Origin: a bacterium
Lineage (GTDB): Bacteria > Patescibacteria > ABY1 > BM507 > VMTK01
Direction: 5' to 3'
Assembly (NCBI GenBank): GCA_030641105.1
Contig: DAOWHZ010000089.1
Location: forward strand, 1-9,505
DNA: 9,505 nucleotides
Part shown: positions 1-6,196 of the stretch, in pieces
Position numbering within the stretch: position 1 is the stretch's first letter
How the letters are laid out: every line of letters begins with the position of its first letter
Translations under genes and position numbers: made by a program
Notes under the pieces: generated by a model
The model's database searches: none
What the model was told of the DNA's origin: nothing
What the model saw: only the letters and a program-made list of their open reading frames with translations

Positions 1-1029
1 CGTAAACAAAACAATTTTTACTTTTGTATCTTCCAATAATTTGCATACCACCACATAATGCTGCATAGCCAAAATTTCCGTTGGCACCATTAAAACCGCC
101 TGCTTTTTATTCAAAGCCGCATTAAGCATAGCCATAACCGCCACCACGGTCTTGCCACTGCCAACATCGCCTTCTAACAACCGCGCCATGGGTTTGTCCT
201 TGCTAATATCCTGCAAAATTTCCCAAGCCGCTTTTCTTTGCGCATCAGTTAATTTAAACAACAAACTGTCAACAAATCTTTTAGTTTCTTTTTCTAAGAA
301 TGGCACGGCTTGGGCTTTGCTGGATTTTAATTCTTGCTTAATTAACTGTGACTGCAGTTGAATTAAAAAAAGCTCATTAAAAGCCAATCGCCTGTGAGCT
401 TGTTCAATATCATTTTGAGTTTTAGGAAAATGAATTTTGGTTATGGCCTTGCCTAAATCCAGTATTTTTAAATTGCTTTTTACTGCCACTGGCAGCCAGT
501 CCACGACTTTGTTTGCCATTCCAATAATTTGTTTAATTAAAAACCTAATTTGTTTTTGTGTAATGTTAGCGGTTAAATGATAATTTGGCACCAGTCCTTG
601 AGTATGAATATTTATGTTGCTAAACACTTTTTCATAAATCGGCGATTTCATCACATATTCGCCATATCCTCCATCAACTTTACCAGCTAAAGAAACTTTA
701 TCTCCAACTCGCAAATTACGAGCAATAAACGGCTGGTTAAACCAGATAACTTTAATGGTTTCAGTTTCATCACTAACAAGCGCTTCAGTAATATACATTC
801 TTTTGCGCGGGCTGCGCTTATTTTGGATCAGCTCAATCTGCCCTACAATATTAGCGCTCATGCCCGCTTGCAATTTATCAATTGGTGTTAATTTACTAAA
901 ATCATCATAGCGAAAAGGAAAATAAAAAAGCAGATCCTGAACAGTTTCAACGCCAAGCCGTTTTAATTGTTTTGCCGTGGTTTTGCCTACGCGAGTGATA
1001 GTTGTAATGTCAGTATTCAGAGTTAGCAT
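1..1029 (-). CDS. recG: ATP-dependent DNA helicase RecG, N-terminal part (runs off the window)
   Basis: RecG remodels stalled replication forks and Holliday junctions in the cytoplasm as a monomeric superfamily 2 helicase. 343 codons are visible from ATG at 1029 and the frame is still open at base 1, so roughly the C-terminal half is outside. In order I see an N-terminal helical part with a helix-hairpin-helix-like segment (TRVGKTTAKQLKRLGV, residues 12-27), the LLFYFPFRYDD signature (33-43), the wedge/OB-fold region (about 55-150), then the start of the helicase core: LTDAQ (260-264), Walker A GDVGSGKT (287-294) and motif Ia MVPTEILAMQH (314-324). This order and spacing are typical of RecG. 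It is read away from the tRNA cluster and separated from the next gene by a terminator. There is no SD; an extended -10 lies just before the ATG, so the mRNA may be leaderless. It is a housekeeping gene and marks this side as chromosome. Confidence 0.97.
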   Translation of the reverse strand, partial: MLTLNTDITTITRVGKTTAKQLKRLGVETVQDLLFYFPFRYDDFSKLTPIDKLQAGMSANIVGQIELIQNKRSPRKRMYITEALVSDETETIKVIWFNQPFIARNLRVGDKVSLAGKVDGGYGEYVMKSPIYEKVFSNINIHTQGLVPNYHLTANITQKQIRFLIKQIIGMANKVVDWLPVAVKSNLKILDLGKAITKIHFPKTQNDIEQAHRRLAFNELFLIQLQSQLIKQELKSSKAQAVPFLEKETKRFVDSLLFKLTDAQRKAAWEILQDISKDKPMARLLEGDVGSGKTVVAVMAMLNAALNKKQAVLMVPTEILAMQHYVVVCKLLEDTKVKIVLFT

Positions 1030-1035
1030 AATTAT

Positions 1036-1044
1036 ATTTTAGCA
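1036..1044 (-). promoter_or_regulatory. possible extended -10 promoter of recG
   Basis: On the minus strand TGCTAAAAT (TG-N-TAAAAT) ends 6 bases before the recG ATG, which would place the transcription start at or next to the A of the ATG. No convincing -35 box is present; the upstream position is filled by the terminator hairpin of the preceding gene. Weak evidence from sequence alone. Confidence 0.3.
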
Positions 1045-1053
1045 TATTTTAAT

Positions 1054-1083
1054 AAAAAGGCCCTAATGTATAAACATAGGGCC
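1054..1083 (-). terminator. Rho-independent terminator after the histidine phosphatase gene
   Basis: GGCCCT (1059-1064) pairs with AGGGCC (1078-1083), and ATGT/ACAT inside extends the stem past a one-base bulge to an ATAA loop. Read on the minus strand the stem is followed by TTTTT (1058-1054). It lies between the stop of the phosphatase gene (1110) and the recG start (1029), so it separates the two transcripts. Confidence 0.85.
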
Positions 1084-1109
1084 GCAAATCATTAAATACA
1101 AAAGAGCAA

Positions 1110-1652
1110 TTAGTATTCTATAATTTGATATTCTCCTCTTTTTAATGTTGGAGGATTCCCAAGTTCGGCAAGAAGTGTAGACAATCCGCGACCATGCCCT
1201 ACAAGAAGTATAGCTTTATCTTCAGGATTAAATATAGAATATCGTTGAAGTACTTTGATATGCCGAGCAAGTACATCATCACGAAATTCACCTCCAAAAG
1301 AACGAAAGTCATACGCCTTATACTGATCTTCCCAATCTTTAATAATACTCTTTCCATATTTTACTATTACTTCTTTTCTTGTCATTCCTTCAAGTTTGCC
1401 AAATGAACATTCCCGTAAATTTTTCTCGGGATGCAATGGGACATTCAATTTACTATTTATAATTTCTGCTGTTTGTTTGGACCGTTGAAGATCAGAACAA
1501 ATAATACGTGAAATATTAAATTTTCTTAATTTCCTCGCCAATTCTTTAGCTTCTTGTCTGCCTTTTTTATTTAATTGAATATTAGAATGTCCTTTAATTC
1601 GATGAGTTAAATGCCAGTCTGTAGTTGTGTGGATTGTAATAATAAATTTCAT
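1110..1652 (-). CDS. histidine phosphatase superfamily protein with altered RHG motif
   Basis: Histidine phosphatases (phosphoglycerate mutase-like) hydrolyse phosphomonoesters through a phospho-histidine. The 180-residue length is usual for small members. The N-terminal segment IHTTTDWHLTHRIKGHSN (residues 7-24) aligns with the canonical RHGETDWN...G..D block. Here the Arg before His8 is Ile and the Gly after it is Thr, although His8 remains. Other family landmarks are present: SDLQRSKQTAE (53-63, Arg57), LRECSFGKLEG (79-89, Glu81) and VGHGRG (151-156, His153). Fold assignment is therefore firm, but loss of the first phosphate-binding Arg makes catalysis uncertain; it could be a weak or non-catalytic member. 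The substrate cannot be told from sequence. The ATG at 1652 directly abuts the 3' end of a tRNA-like sequence, with no SD, so it may be expressed by read-through from the tRNA cluster. A terminator follows it. Confidence 0.85.
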   Translation of the reverse strand: MKFIITIHTTTDWHLTHRIKGHSNIQLNKKGRQEAKELARKLRKFNISRIICSDLQRSKQTAEIINSKLNVPLHPEKNLRECSFGKLEGMTRKEVIVKYGKSIIKDWEDQYKAYDFRSFGGEFRDDVLARHIKVLQRYSIFNPEDKAILLVGHGRGLSTLLAELGNPPTLKRGEYQIIEY

Positions 1653-1713
1653 GTGCTCTCGGCAGGAATTGAACCTGCATTACCCCGCAGTATTGCGGGG
1701 CGTCCTATCTTCA

Positions 1714-1725
1714 CCCCGCCCCTTT
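1714..1725. repeat. GC-rich inverted repeat, right arm (IR with 1851-1862)
   Basis: CCCCGCCCCTTT here is the exact reverse complement of AAAGGGGCGGGG at 1851-1862. Outside the repeat CTT and AAG can add three more pairs after a one-base asymmetry. The two arms bracket tRNA-Arg and sit exactly where the two halves of the tRNA-like gene break off. Such GC runs are striking against the AT-rich background. Confidence 0.85.
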
Positions 1726-1756
1726 TTAATTTTTACAACTTCAATGGCTTTAAATG

Positions 1757-1828
1757 TGTTCCCACCAGGAATTGAACCTGGATTACAAGATCCGCAATCT
1801 TGCGTTCTATCCATTAAACTATGGGAAC
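1757..1828 (-). tRNA. tRNA-Arg, anticodon GCG
   Basis: The full cloverleaf is visible on the minus strand: acceptor GTTCCCA/TGGGAAC, D-arm GTTT...GAAC, anticodon stem CAAGA/TCTTG with loop TTGCGGA (anticodon GCG at 1793-1795), variable TAAT, T-arm CCAGG-TTCAATT-CCTGG and discriminator A. Length is 72 nt; CCA is not encoded (ACA follows). Anticodon GCG reads CGC and CGU arginine codons. Most bacteria use ACG, deaminated to inosine, for this task. The gene is nested between the two halves of the interrupted tRNA-like gene. Confidence 0.9.
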
Positions 1829-1850
1829 AATTTTGTGTTAAATTGATAAT

Positions 1851-1862
1851 AAAGGGGCGGGG
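1851..1862. repeat. GC-rich inverted repeat, left arm (IR with 1714-1725)
   Basis: AAAGGGGCGGGG, perfectly complementary to the arm at 1714-1725. In a transcript of the minus strand the arms would form a stable 12-bp helix that brings the 5' half (1881-1867) and 3' half (1712-1654) of the tRNA-like sequence together, with tRNA-Arg in the loop. Confidence 0.85.
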
Positions 1863-1888
1863 CAAGTTGAACGACGAGAGCATAATCT

Positions 1889-1910
1889 AAAAATCCCGAA
1901 TTATCGGGAT
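1889..1910 (-). terminator. Rho-independent terminator downstream of tRNA-Ser
   Basis: ATCCCGA (1893-1899), a four-base ATTA loop and TCGGGAT (1904-1910) form a perfect 7-bp stem. On the minus strand a run of five T follows (1893-1889). It lies 13 bases after the tRNA-Ser 3' end and before the next tRNA-like half, so it would end the tRNA-Ser transcript. Confidence 0.8.
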
Positions 1911-1923
1911 AACAAATTACATG

Positions 1924-2010
1924 CGGAAGGGCAGGGATTCGAACCCTGGGAACCCGCAAAGGCTCAACAGTTTTCAAGACTGTCCCATTCGACCGCTCTG
2001 GCACCCTTCC
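1924..2010 (-). tRNA. tRNA-Ser, anticodon UGA
   Basis: On the minus strand: acceptor GGAAGGG/CCCTTCC, anticodon stem ACAGT/ACTGT with loop CTTGAAA (anticodon TGA), a long class II variable arm (GAGCC...GGGTTC) typical of serine tRNAs, T-arm CAGGG-TTCGAAT-CCCTG and discriminator G. It is 87 nt and CCA is not encoded. Its first 17 nt are duplicated at 9468-9484, which marks the gene as the insertion site of the island to its right. Confidence 0.95.
1994..2010. repeat. left copy of 17-bp direct repeat (putative att core in tRNA-Ser)
   Basis: CGCTCTGGCACCCTTCC equals the reverse complement of nucleotides 1-17 of tRNA-Ser and recurs exactly, in the same orientation, at 9468-9484. The match stops at base 1993 on one side and at the tRNA 5' end on the other. 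A direct repeat of a tRNA end bracketing accessory genes is the usual signature of site-specific integration. Confidence 0.8.
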
Positions 2011-2015
2011 GTATC

Positions 2016-2037
2016 GGATTTCAGATATCAGAAATCC
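2016..2037. repeat. inverted repeat next to the tRNA-Ser 5' end
   Basis: GGATTTC (2016-2022) and GAAATCC (2031-2037) form a 7-bp stem around an 8-base loop that contains the palindrome GATATC. It lies 5 bases inside the left end of the island, within the likely tRNA-Ser leader. It could be a recombinase binding site or an RNA leader hairpin; on the plus strand a short T run follows, but no plus-strand gene ends here. Confidence 0.5.
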
Positions 2038-2047
2038 TTTTTAATAG

Positions 2048-2224
2048 TTAAACCATAGCAAAAAATGTGATAAAATACAAGGGTTTGCAGATCTGATAAA
2101 TATAAGCGAAGATTTTAAAACTAACTGGGAAGCGCAGGAAGTGTATGAATGCTGTATGCAAAAGGCCGGATATGATGTTCATCAATTGGATGGGGATTTG
2201 GATAGGGTGGCGTGTGAGTGGTAG
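2048..2224 (+). pseudogene. remnant of an Excalibur-like calcium-binding domain protein
   Basis: The frame is open from 2048 to a TAG at 2222-2224 but has no usable start (a TAG lies just before it; the only ATG is deep inside the domain). Its last 33 codons read like a complete Excalibur domain: NWEAQ, then VYECCM, AGYDVHQLDGD and ACEW, with the paired cysteines and the Asp-rich DxDxD-like calcium loop (LDGDLD). Such domains usually sit at the C-terminus of longer secreted or membrane proteins, often nucleases. The N-terminal part is absent and the region before it is the island edge and tRNA promoter, so I read this as a fragment left by recombination. Not expected to be made as protein. 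Confidence 0.6.
2052..2080 (-). promoter_or_regulatory. candidate promoter for tRNA-Ser supplied by the island
   Basis: Minus strand: -35-like TTGTAT (2080-2075), 17-base spacer, extended -10 TGCTATGGT (hexamer 2057-2052). The start would be near 2045, giving a leader of about 35 nt before tRNA-Ser at 2010. It lies inside the island, as expected if integration displaced the original tRNA promoter. Matches to consensus are only 4/6 for each hexamer. Confidence 0.4.
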
Positions 2225-2249
2225 TATTTGGTTATTGAATTTTTTGCTG

Positions 2250-2278
2250 TTGACTATTTTTAAATTATCTTTTATTAT
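2250..2278 (+). promoter_or_regulatory. strong sigma70-type promoter of the XRE/restriction operon
   Basis: TTGACT (2250-2255), a 17-base spacer and TATTAT (2273-2278) match the consensus at 5/6 in each hexamer. Transcription would start near 2285, giving about 14 nt of leader to ATG 2299 or 38 nt to the preferred ATG 2323. The XRE protein just downstream may bind here to control itself and the restriction genes. Confidence 0.75.
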
Positions 2279-2322
2279 TAAAATAGCCATATAATAATGT
2301 GTATAACCCAATTATCAAAATT

Positions 2323-2538
2323 ATGAATAAACGCAATTCAAATTCTAAAATTGCCAATAACCTGAAAAGGATAAGACAAAAAAGAGGCATTTCCCAAGAC
2401 CGCCTTTCAAAGTTAGCGGATTTATCTCTTAATACTGTGGCAAATGTTGAATCGGGATTAAATCCAAACCCAACAATTGAGACTTTATTAAAAATCGCCA
2501 AAGCTTTAGATGTAGGCGTTGATGATTTAATAGAATAA
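2323..2538 (+). CDS. XRE-family helix-turn-helix regulator
   Basis: A 71-residue single-domain DNA-binding protein of the Cro/C1 type. The five-helix HTH fills the protein: IANNLKRIRQKRGISQDRLSKL is helix 1-2, LSLNTVANVESG the recognition region, and TIETLLKIAKALDVGVDDLIE the C-terminal helices. I chose ATG 2323 because family members start close to the first helix; ATG 2299 in the same frame would add eight residues (MYNPIIKI) that look like leader sequence. Neither has an SD. It is first in the operon, directly behind a strong promoter, and ends 4 bases before the DUF262 gene. Small XRE proteins in this position act as controller (C) proteins or repressors of restriction-modification genes; here that is inference from context. 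No second domain or ligand pocket is visible. Confidence 0.9.
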   Translation: MNKRNSNSKIANNLKRIRQKRGISQDRLSKLADLSLNTVANVESGLNPNPTIETLLKIAKALDVGVDDLIE

Positions 2539-2542
2539 AAAT

Positions 2543-4246
2543 ATGCCAAAAATAGATATAAGCGTAGATGAATTAATAAATAAAGTTAAGCGTGGTGAAC
2601 TTGTTTTACCCGAAATGCAGCGACGTTATGTGTGGCCGGCCACACGCGTAAGAGACCTCATGGATTCCATTTATAGAGGTTATCCTTCTGGCTCAATTTT
2701 AGTATGGGAAACTAATGAAGATGTAGAAACAAGAGAAATGGCTATTGTCCCTACGCAAGATCCAGCCGTTCTGACACGACAATTGCTTTTAGACGGACAG
2801 CAACGGATAACTTCCTTGACTGCTGTGCTTTCGGGCCAACCCGTAAAGGTAAGAAACAAACAAAAACCCGTTGATATAATGTTTAATCTTGAGCACCCAG
2901 AAGGTCCACCTGTTGAGGTTATGGAATTTGATTCTGATGAATTGACAACAACATTAGAAGATATAGAGGGAGAATTGGCGGAGAAAGATATTCAAACTGA
3001 ACTTAAAAAGCGAACATTCGTTGTTGCAAGCCGTAGCTTACAAAGTAATCCATTATGGGTTCCTGTTTCAGATATATTTGTTAAAACGGAGAGTGAAATA
3101 TTAAGAAAAATTGGCATTAATTCCGATGACGAAAAATGGGATTTTTATTTAAAACGCCTTCAAAAAATTAAAAAAATTGCTGACTATCAATATGTTATGC
3201 AGGTATTAGAGCGTGATAAATCATATGAAGAAGTAACTGAAATATTTGTACGAGTAAATTCGCTTGGGGTAAAACTGCGCGGTTCTGATCTTGCACTCGC
3301 TCAAATAACATCAAAATGGAAAGGGTTTATGAACCTTATGGAGGACTTTGCAGGAGAATTTAATGATAATGCTGATTATTTGATAGAGTCAGGACTTTTT
3401 GTTCGCACTTTAGTATCGTTTGCAACACATCAAAGCAGGTTTAAAACTGTTGGGCGGATTAAAAAAGCTGATCTTGAAAAGGCATGGGAAAAGACTAAGC
3501 ATGGCTTAAGATTCACCGTTAATTTTTTAAGAAGTAATGCCTATATAGAGAAACTTGGATTAATTTCGTCTCCATTTCTTCTTATTCCTATAACGGTGTA
3601 TGTGGTAAATAAAAATGAACAGATATCTCCAGAGGAAGAAAATAAATTATTGCGTTGGTTTTATTATGCTCACATGAGGGGACATTATGGACTTGGCTCC
3701 AGCGAATCTATACTTGATGCTGACTTAACTATACTTTTTAAAAAAGGCAACCTAGATAATTTAATAGATAAATTATATCAACATGTAAAGAAATTTGATG
3801 TTGATGCAGGTGATATCGCCGGCAGAAGTCCGCGAAGTCCTATATTTTCAATATTGTATATTGTACTTAAGGCCAATGGCGCAAAAGACTGGAAAACAGG
3901 ATTAGCATTATCAGATCAACATCTTGGTGCTTCTCATAAAATTCAATATCATCATATTTTCCCGAAATCTTTATTACCTGATGTTGGATATGAAAAAAGA
4001 GAAATAAACGAGATTGCAAATATGGCATTTATAGGTGGAAAGACAAACAGGGAAATTAGGAACAAAAAACCAATTGAATATCTTGAAAAAGAGATAATCA
4101 CAAAGAGAGGTGAAGACGCTCTTGCATCTCAACTTGTTACAATAGATCGCAATTTGTGGCATATAGAAAATTACAGGAATTTTCTTGTTGATAGAAGAAA
4201 AAAAATTGCAGATGCAATTAATAAATTTATGGAAAATTTTAAATAG
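2543..4246 (+). CDS. DUF262 / HNH-type (GmrSD-like) defence nuclease
   Basis: 567 residues with the two-part layout of GmrSD-like proteins. The N-terminal DUF262 domain (ParB/sulfiredoxin-like, nucleotide-binding) shows LPEMQRRYVW (22-31), SIYRGYPSGSILVW (42-55) and LLLDGQQRITSL (81-92). The C-terminal DUF1524/HNH-like nuclease shows YHHIFPKSLL (His470-His471) followed by IANMAFIGGKTNREI, with Asn493 and Asn502 at expected metal or base-positioning sites. In the GmrSD family these domains couple NTP hydrolysis to cutting of modified (for example glucosylated hydroxymethylcytosine) phage DNA; other DUF262 proteins serve in BREX-associated and stand-alone defence. The target here is unknown. 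The gene begins 4 bases after the XRE stop and is followed 10 bases later by the restriction endonuclease, so it is probably in the same transcript. Both domain motifs look intact. Start ATG 2543 fits the family; no SD. Confidence 0.88.
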   Translation: MPKIDISVDELINKVKRGELVLPEMQRRYVWPATRVRDLMDSIYRGYPSGSILVWETNEDVETREMAIVPTQDPAVLTRQLLLDGQQRITSLTAVLSGQPVKVRNKQKPVDIMFNLEHPEGPPVEVMEFDSDELTTTLEDIEGELAEKDIQTELKKRTFVVASRSLQSNPLWVPVSDIFVKTESEILRKIGINSDDEKWDFYLKRLQKIKKIADYQYVMQVLERDKSYEEVTEIFVRVNSLGVKLRGSDLALAQITSKWKGFMNLMEDFAGEFNDNADYLIESGLFVRTLVSFATHQSRFKTVGRIKKADLEKAWEKTKHGLRFTVNFLRSNAYIEKLGLISSPFLLIPITVYVVNKNEQISPEEENKLLRWFYYAHMRGHYGLGSSESILDADLTILFKKGNLDNLIDKLYQHVKKFDVDAGDIAGRSPRSPIFSILYIVLKANGAKDWKTGLALSDQHLGASHKIQYHHIFPKSLLPDVGYEKREINEIANMAFIGGKTNREIRNKKPIEYLEKEIITKRGEDALASQLVTIDRNLWHIENYRNFLVDRRKKIADAINKFMENFK

Positions 4247-4256
4247 TTAATAAATA

Positions 4257-5057
4257 ATGAATTTTATAATTCCTATGAACTACTGGACAAAATTAAGCAT
4301 TGAATATGCTAATCAAAAAAGTTATTTAGATGATTTATTTCAAGTATACCCCACTATCCCTGAAGGAATAAGGGATATTGATGGCGATTTATGGAAGGAA
4401 GTTGAAAAAGCTTTTAAAAAGCGAAGTAATATTAATTTGATAAAAAATTTATTAAGGTTTGACCTTTTTCCAATCAAAGATTCTTATGTTGCATATTTAA
4501 AAAGAGATAGCTCTGCCGTTGAGAGAAATCCTGAAACCATAAATCGTTTATGTGGCCGTCTTTATGAAATGGGGCTTAATAATATTTTCTCAAGATGTTC
4601 CGAACCAAAAGAAACCAACAGGCAAATTGGACCATTATTTCGTAGATGGATAAATAAAAAATCTTTAGGAATACAGCCATTAAAGATTGATGAGTTTATA
4701 AAAACTAAAGATAACGCAATTTTAGACGGTGGCGACGCCGAGATGATGTCTTTCGCCAAGGAACATCTAAATTATAAACGAAATAAAGGACTGGATTTCA
4801 TTGGACGATTTAATGGTAAATATGTTATTGGCGAGGCAAAATTTTTAACAGATTTTGGCGGGCACCAAAACGCTCAATTTAATGACGCTATTGCAACAAT
4901 TAAAACAAGGAATCTAAAAGCGGAAACCGTTGCAATCCTTGATGGTGTTTTGTATATCAAAAGCAAAAACAAGATGTATAAAGAGGTTATTACAAAACTA
5001 AAGAAATATAATATCATGAGCGCTTTGGTGTTGCGAGACTTCTTATATCAAATCTAA
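4257..5057 (+). CDS. type II restriction endonuclease, PD-(D/E)XK fold (Tsp45I-like)
   Basis: 266 residues. Three features point to a type II restriction enzyme: length, position directly before a DNA methyltransferase, and a PD-(D/E)XK core at GLDFIGRF (Asp180) followed by YVIGEAKFLTDFGGHQ (Glu193, Lys195). The spacing Asp-12-Glu-x-Lys is normal for this fold. The N-terminal block NYWTKLSIEYANQKSYLD and the region after the catalytic lysine remind me of the Tsp45I family, which cuts GTSAC, but I cannot verify this by search, and the recognition site is inferred only from that resemblance. The start may be ATG 4257 or the in-frame ATG 4275 (MNYW); neither has an SD. The gene ends 3 bases before the methyltransferase start, consistent with coupled expression. 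No break is seen. Confidence 0.8.
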   Translation: MNFIIPMNYWTKLSIEYANQKSYLDDLFQVYPTIPEGIRDIDGDLWKEVEKAFKKRSNINLIKNLLRFDLFPIKDSYVAYLKRDSSAVERNPETINRLCGRLYEMGLNNIFSRCSEPKETNRQIGPLFRRWINKKSLGIQPLKIDEFIKTKDNAILDGGDAEMMSFAKEHLNYKRNKGLDFIGRFNGKYVIGEAKFLTDFGGHQNAQFNDAIATIKTRNLKAETVAILDGVLYIKSKNKMYKEVITKLKKYNIMSALVLRDFLYQI

Positions 5058-5060
5058 ATT

Positions 5061-6194
5061 ATGATAATTTCTTACGATAATAAAAAAAACGAGCAAGAGA
5101 TTTTTCAAAATACGCTAAAAGCGTCATTAAAAAATGTTGCCGGTAAAAATGCTTCTAAAAATAAACTCATCCAGGGAAATAATTTAGATGTGCTAAAAAC
5201 CTTGCTTGATGATTATAAATTAAAAGGAAAGATTGATTTAATTTATATTGACCCCCCCTTTGCTACTAATGGCCACTTTAAAATAAGCGAGGATAGAGCA
5301 AGCACAATAAGCCGAAGTAACGGCGATGACATTGCTTATAGCGATACTTTAGTTGGCGCTAATTTTTTGGAGTTTTTAAGAGAGCGCCTTATTTTTTTAC
5401 AAGAATTGATGTCGGAAAAAGCGTCTATTTATTTGCATATTGATTATAAAATCGGACATTATGTTAAAATTATAATGGACGAAATTTTTGGAAAGAAAAA
5501 TTTTAGAAATGATATTACTCGCATTAAATGCAATCCAAAAAATTTTAACAGAAAAGCTTACGGCAACATAAAAGATTTGATTCTTTTTTACTCAAAGTCT
5601 AAAAATTTAGTTTGGAATGATCCTAAAATTATTTTTACAGAAGAAGATATAGAAAAACTTTTTAAAAAAATTGATAAAGAGGGTAGAAAATATACAACAA
5701 TTCCCTTACATGCTCCCGGTGAAACAGAAAATGGAAAAACAGGGCAAGAATGGAGAGGAATAAAGCCGCCCAAGGGGAGGCATTGGCGGAGTAAGCCAGA
5801 GATGTTAGAAGAGTTGGATAAGAAAGGATTGATTGAGTGGTCAACCTCCGGAGTGCCAAGAAAAAAAATTTATGCTGATGAAAAAGACGGTAAAAAAATG
5901 CAAGATATTTGGGAATTTAAAGACCCTCAATACCCCTCATATCCAACAGAAAAAAATTTGGATTTGCTTAAATTTATTGTTGAAGCGTCATCAAATAAAG
6001 GCGGTTTAATTTTAGATTGTTTTTGCGGTTCAGGCACAACCCTAGTAGCGGCACAGGAATTAGGTCGTAATTGGATTGGCATTGATAATTCGGAACATGC
6101 AATAAAAGTCGCAAAAAAGAGACTATCTAAAATCCCGAGAGATTTGTTTTCCAATGAAGTTGATTATGAATTTTTAGTAGAAAATAAAAGCTAA
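5061..6194 (+). CDS. beta-class site-specific DNA methyltransferase (amino-methylating)
   Basis: 377 residues. It transfers a methyl group from S-adenosylmethionine to the exocyclic amino group of adenine (N6) or cytosine (N4) and would protect host sites from the neighbouring endonuclease. The motif order is beta class: catalytic motif IV DPPF (64-67, in DLIYIDPPFATNGHF), helical region EFLRERLIFLQELM, motif VI-VIII region ASIYLHID and KDLILFYSK, then a target-recognition stretch (about 185-285), motif X YPSYPTEKNLDLL (291-303), and the SAM-binding motif I LDCFCGSGTTLVAAQ (318-332) with WIGID (338-342, motif II) near the C-terminus. All key residues seem present. N6-adenine versus N4-cytosine specificity cannot be decided from DPPF alone. 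It starts 3 bases after the endonuclease stop. The next gene follows after about 50 bases with its own promoter, marking the end of the restriction module. Confidence 0.92.
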   Translation: MIISYDNKKNEQEIFQNTLKASLKNVAGKNASKNKLIQGNNLDVLKTLLDDYKLKGKIDLIYIDPPFATNGHFKISEDRASTISRSNGDDIAYSDTLVGANFLEFLRERLIFLQELMSEKASIYLHIDYKIGHYVKIIMDEIFGKKNFRNDITRIKCNPKNFNRKAYGNIKDLILFYSKSKNLVWNDPKIIFTEEDIEKLFKKIDKEGRKYTTIPLHAPGETENGKTGQEWRGIKPPKGRHWRSKPEMLEELDKKGLIEWSTSGVPRKKIYADEKDGKKMQDIWEFKDPQYPSYPTEKNLDLLKFIVEASSNKGGLILDCFCGSGTTLVAAQELGRNWIGIDNSEHAIKVAKKRLSKIPRDLFSNEVDYEFLVENKS

Positions 6195-6196
6195 GT

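Larger units (their letters stand above)
1654..1881 (-). pseudogene. tRNA-like gene broken in the D-loop, with tRNA-Arg nested inside
   Basis: The 3' part (1654-1712) contains, in tRNA order on the minus strand, a D-stem 3' strand GGAC, an anticodon stem CCCCG/CGGGG, variable TAAT, T-arm GCAGG-TTCAATT-CCTGC, acceptor CGAGAGC and discriminator A. No matching 5' acceptor precedes it directly. The missing half lies further upstream on the same strand at 1881-1867: GCTCTCG (7/7 complementary to the acceptor), TC, GTTC (pairs with GGAC) and AA of the D-loop. Between the halves are about 150 bases bounded by a GC-rich inverted repeat and holding a complete tRNA-Arg. The anticodon loop has 8 bases (CAATACTG) with no T at the position normally held by U33, so no anticodon can be assigned. 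Most simply an interrupted pseudo-tRNA; a split or D-loop-expanded tRNA is the alternative. Confidence 0.6.

Noticed and set aside
1654..1881. Self-splicing intron in the interrupted tRNA-like gene
   Set aside because: The break is in the D-loop, not the anticodon loop, the insert is only about 150 bases and is largely filled by a complete tRNA-Arg, leaving no room for a group I core.
1627..2004. Three overlapping open frames across the tRNA cluster (plus 1627-1890, minus 1680-1883, minus 1819-2004)
   Set aside because: Their peptides are translations of tRNA sequence or its complement (for example GIEPGLQDPQSC), a well-known artefact; the tRNA structures explain the region.
2048..2549. Minus-strand open frames of 87 and 94 codons opposite the XRE gene and its promoter
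   Set aside because: They are antisense to the XRE gene, its promoter and the Excalibur remnant, show no domain, and arise from AT-rich sequence.
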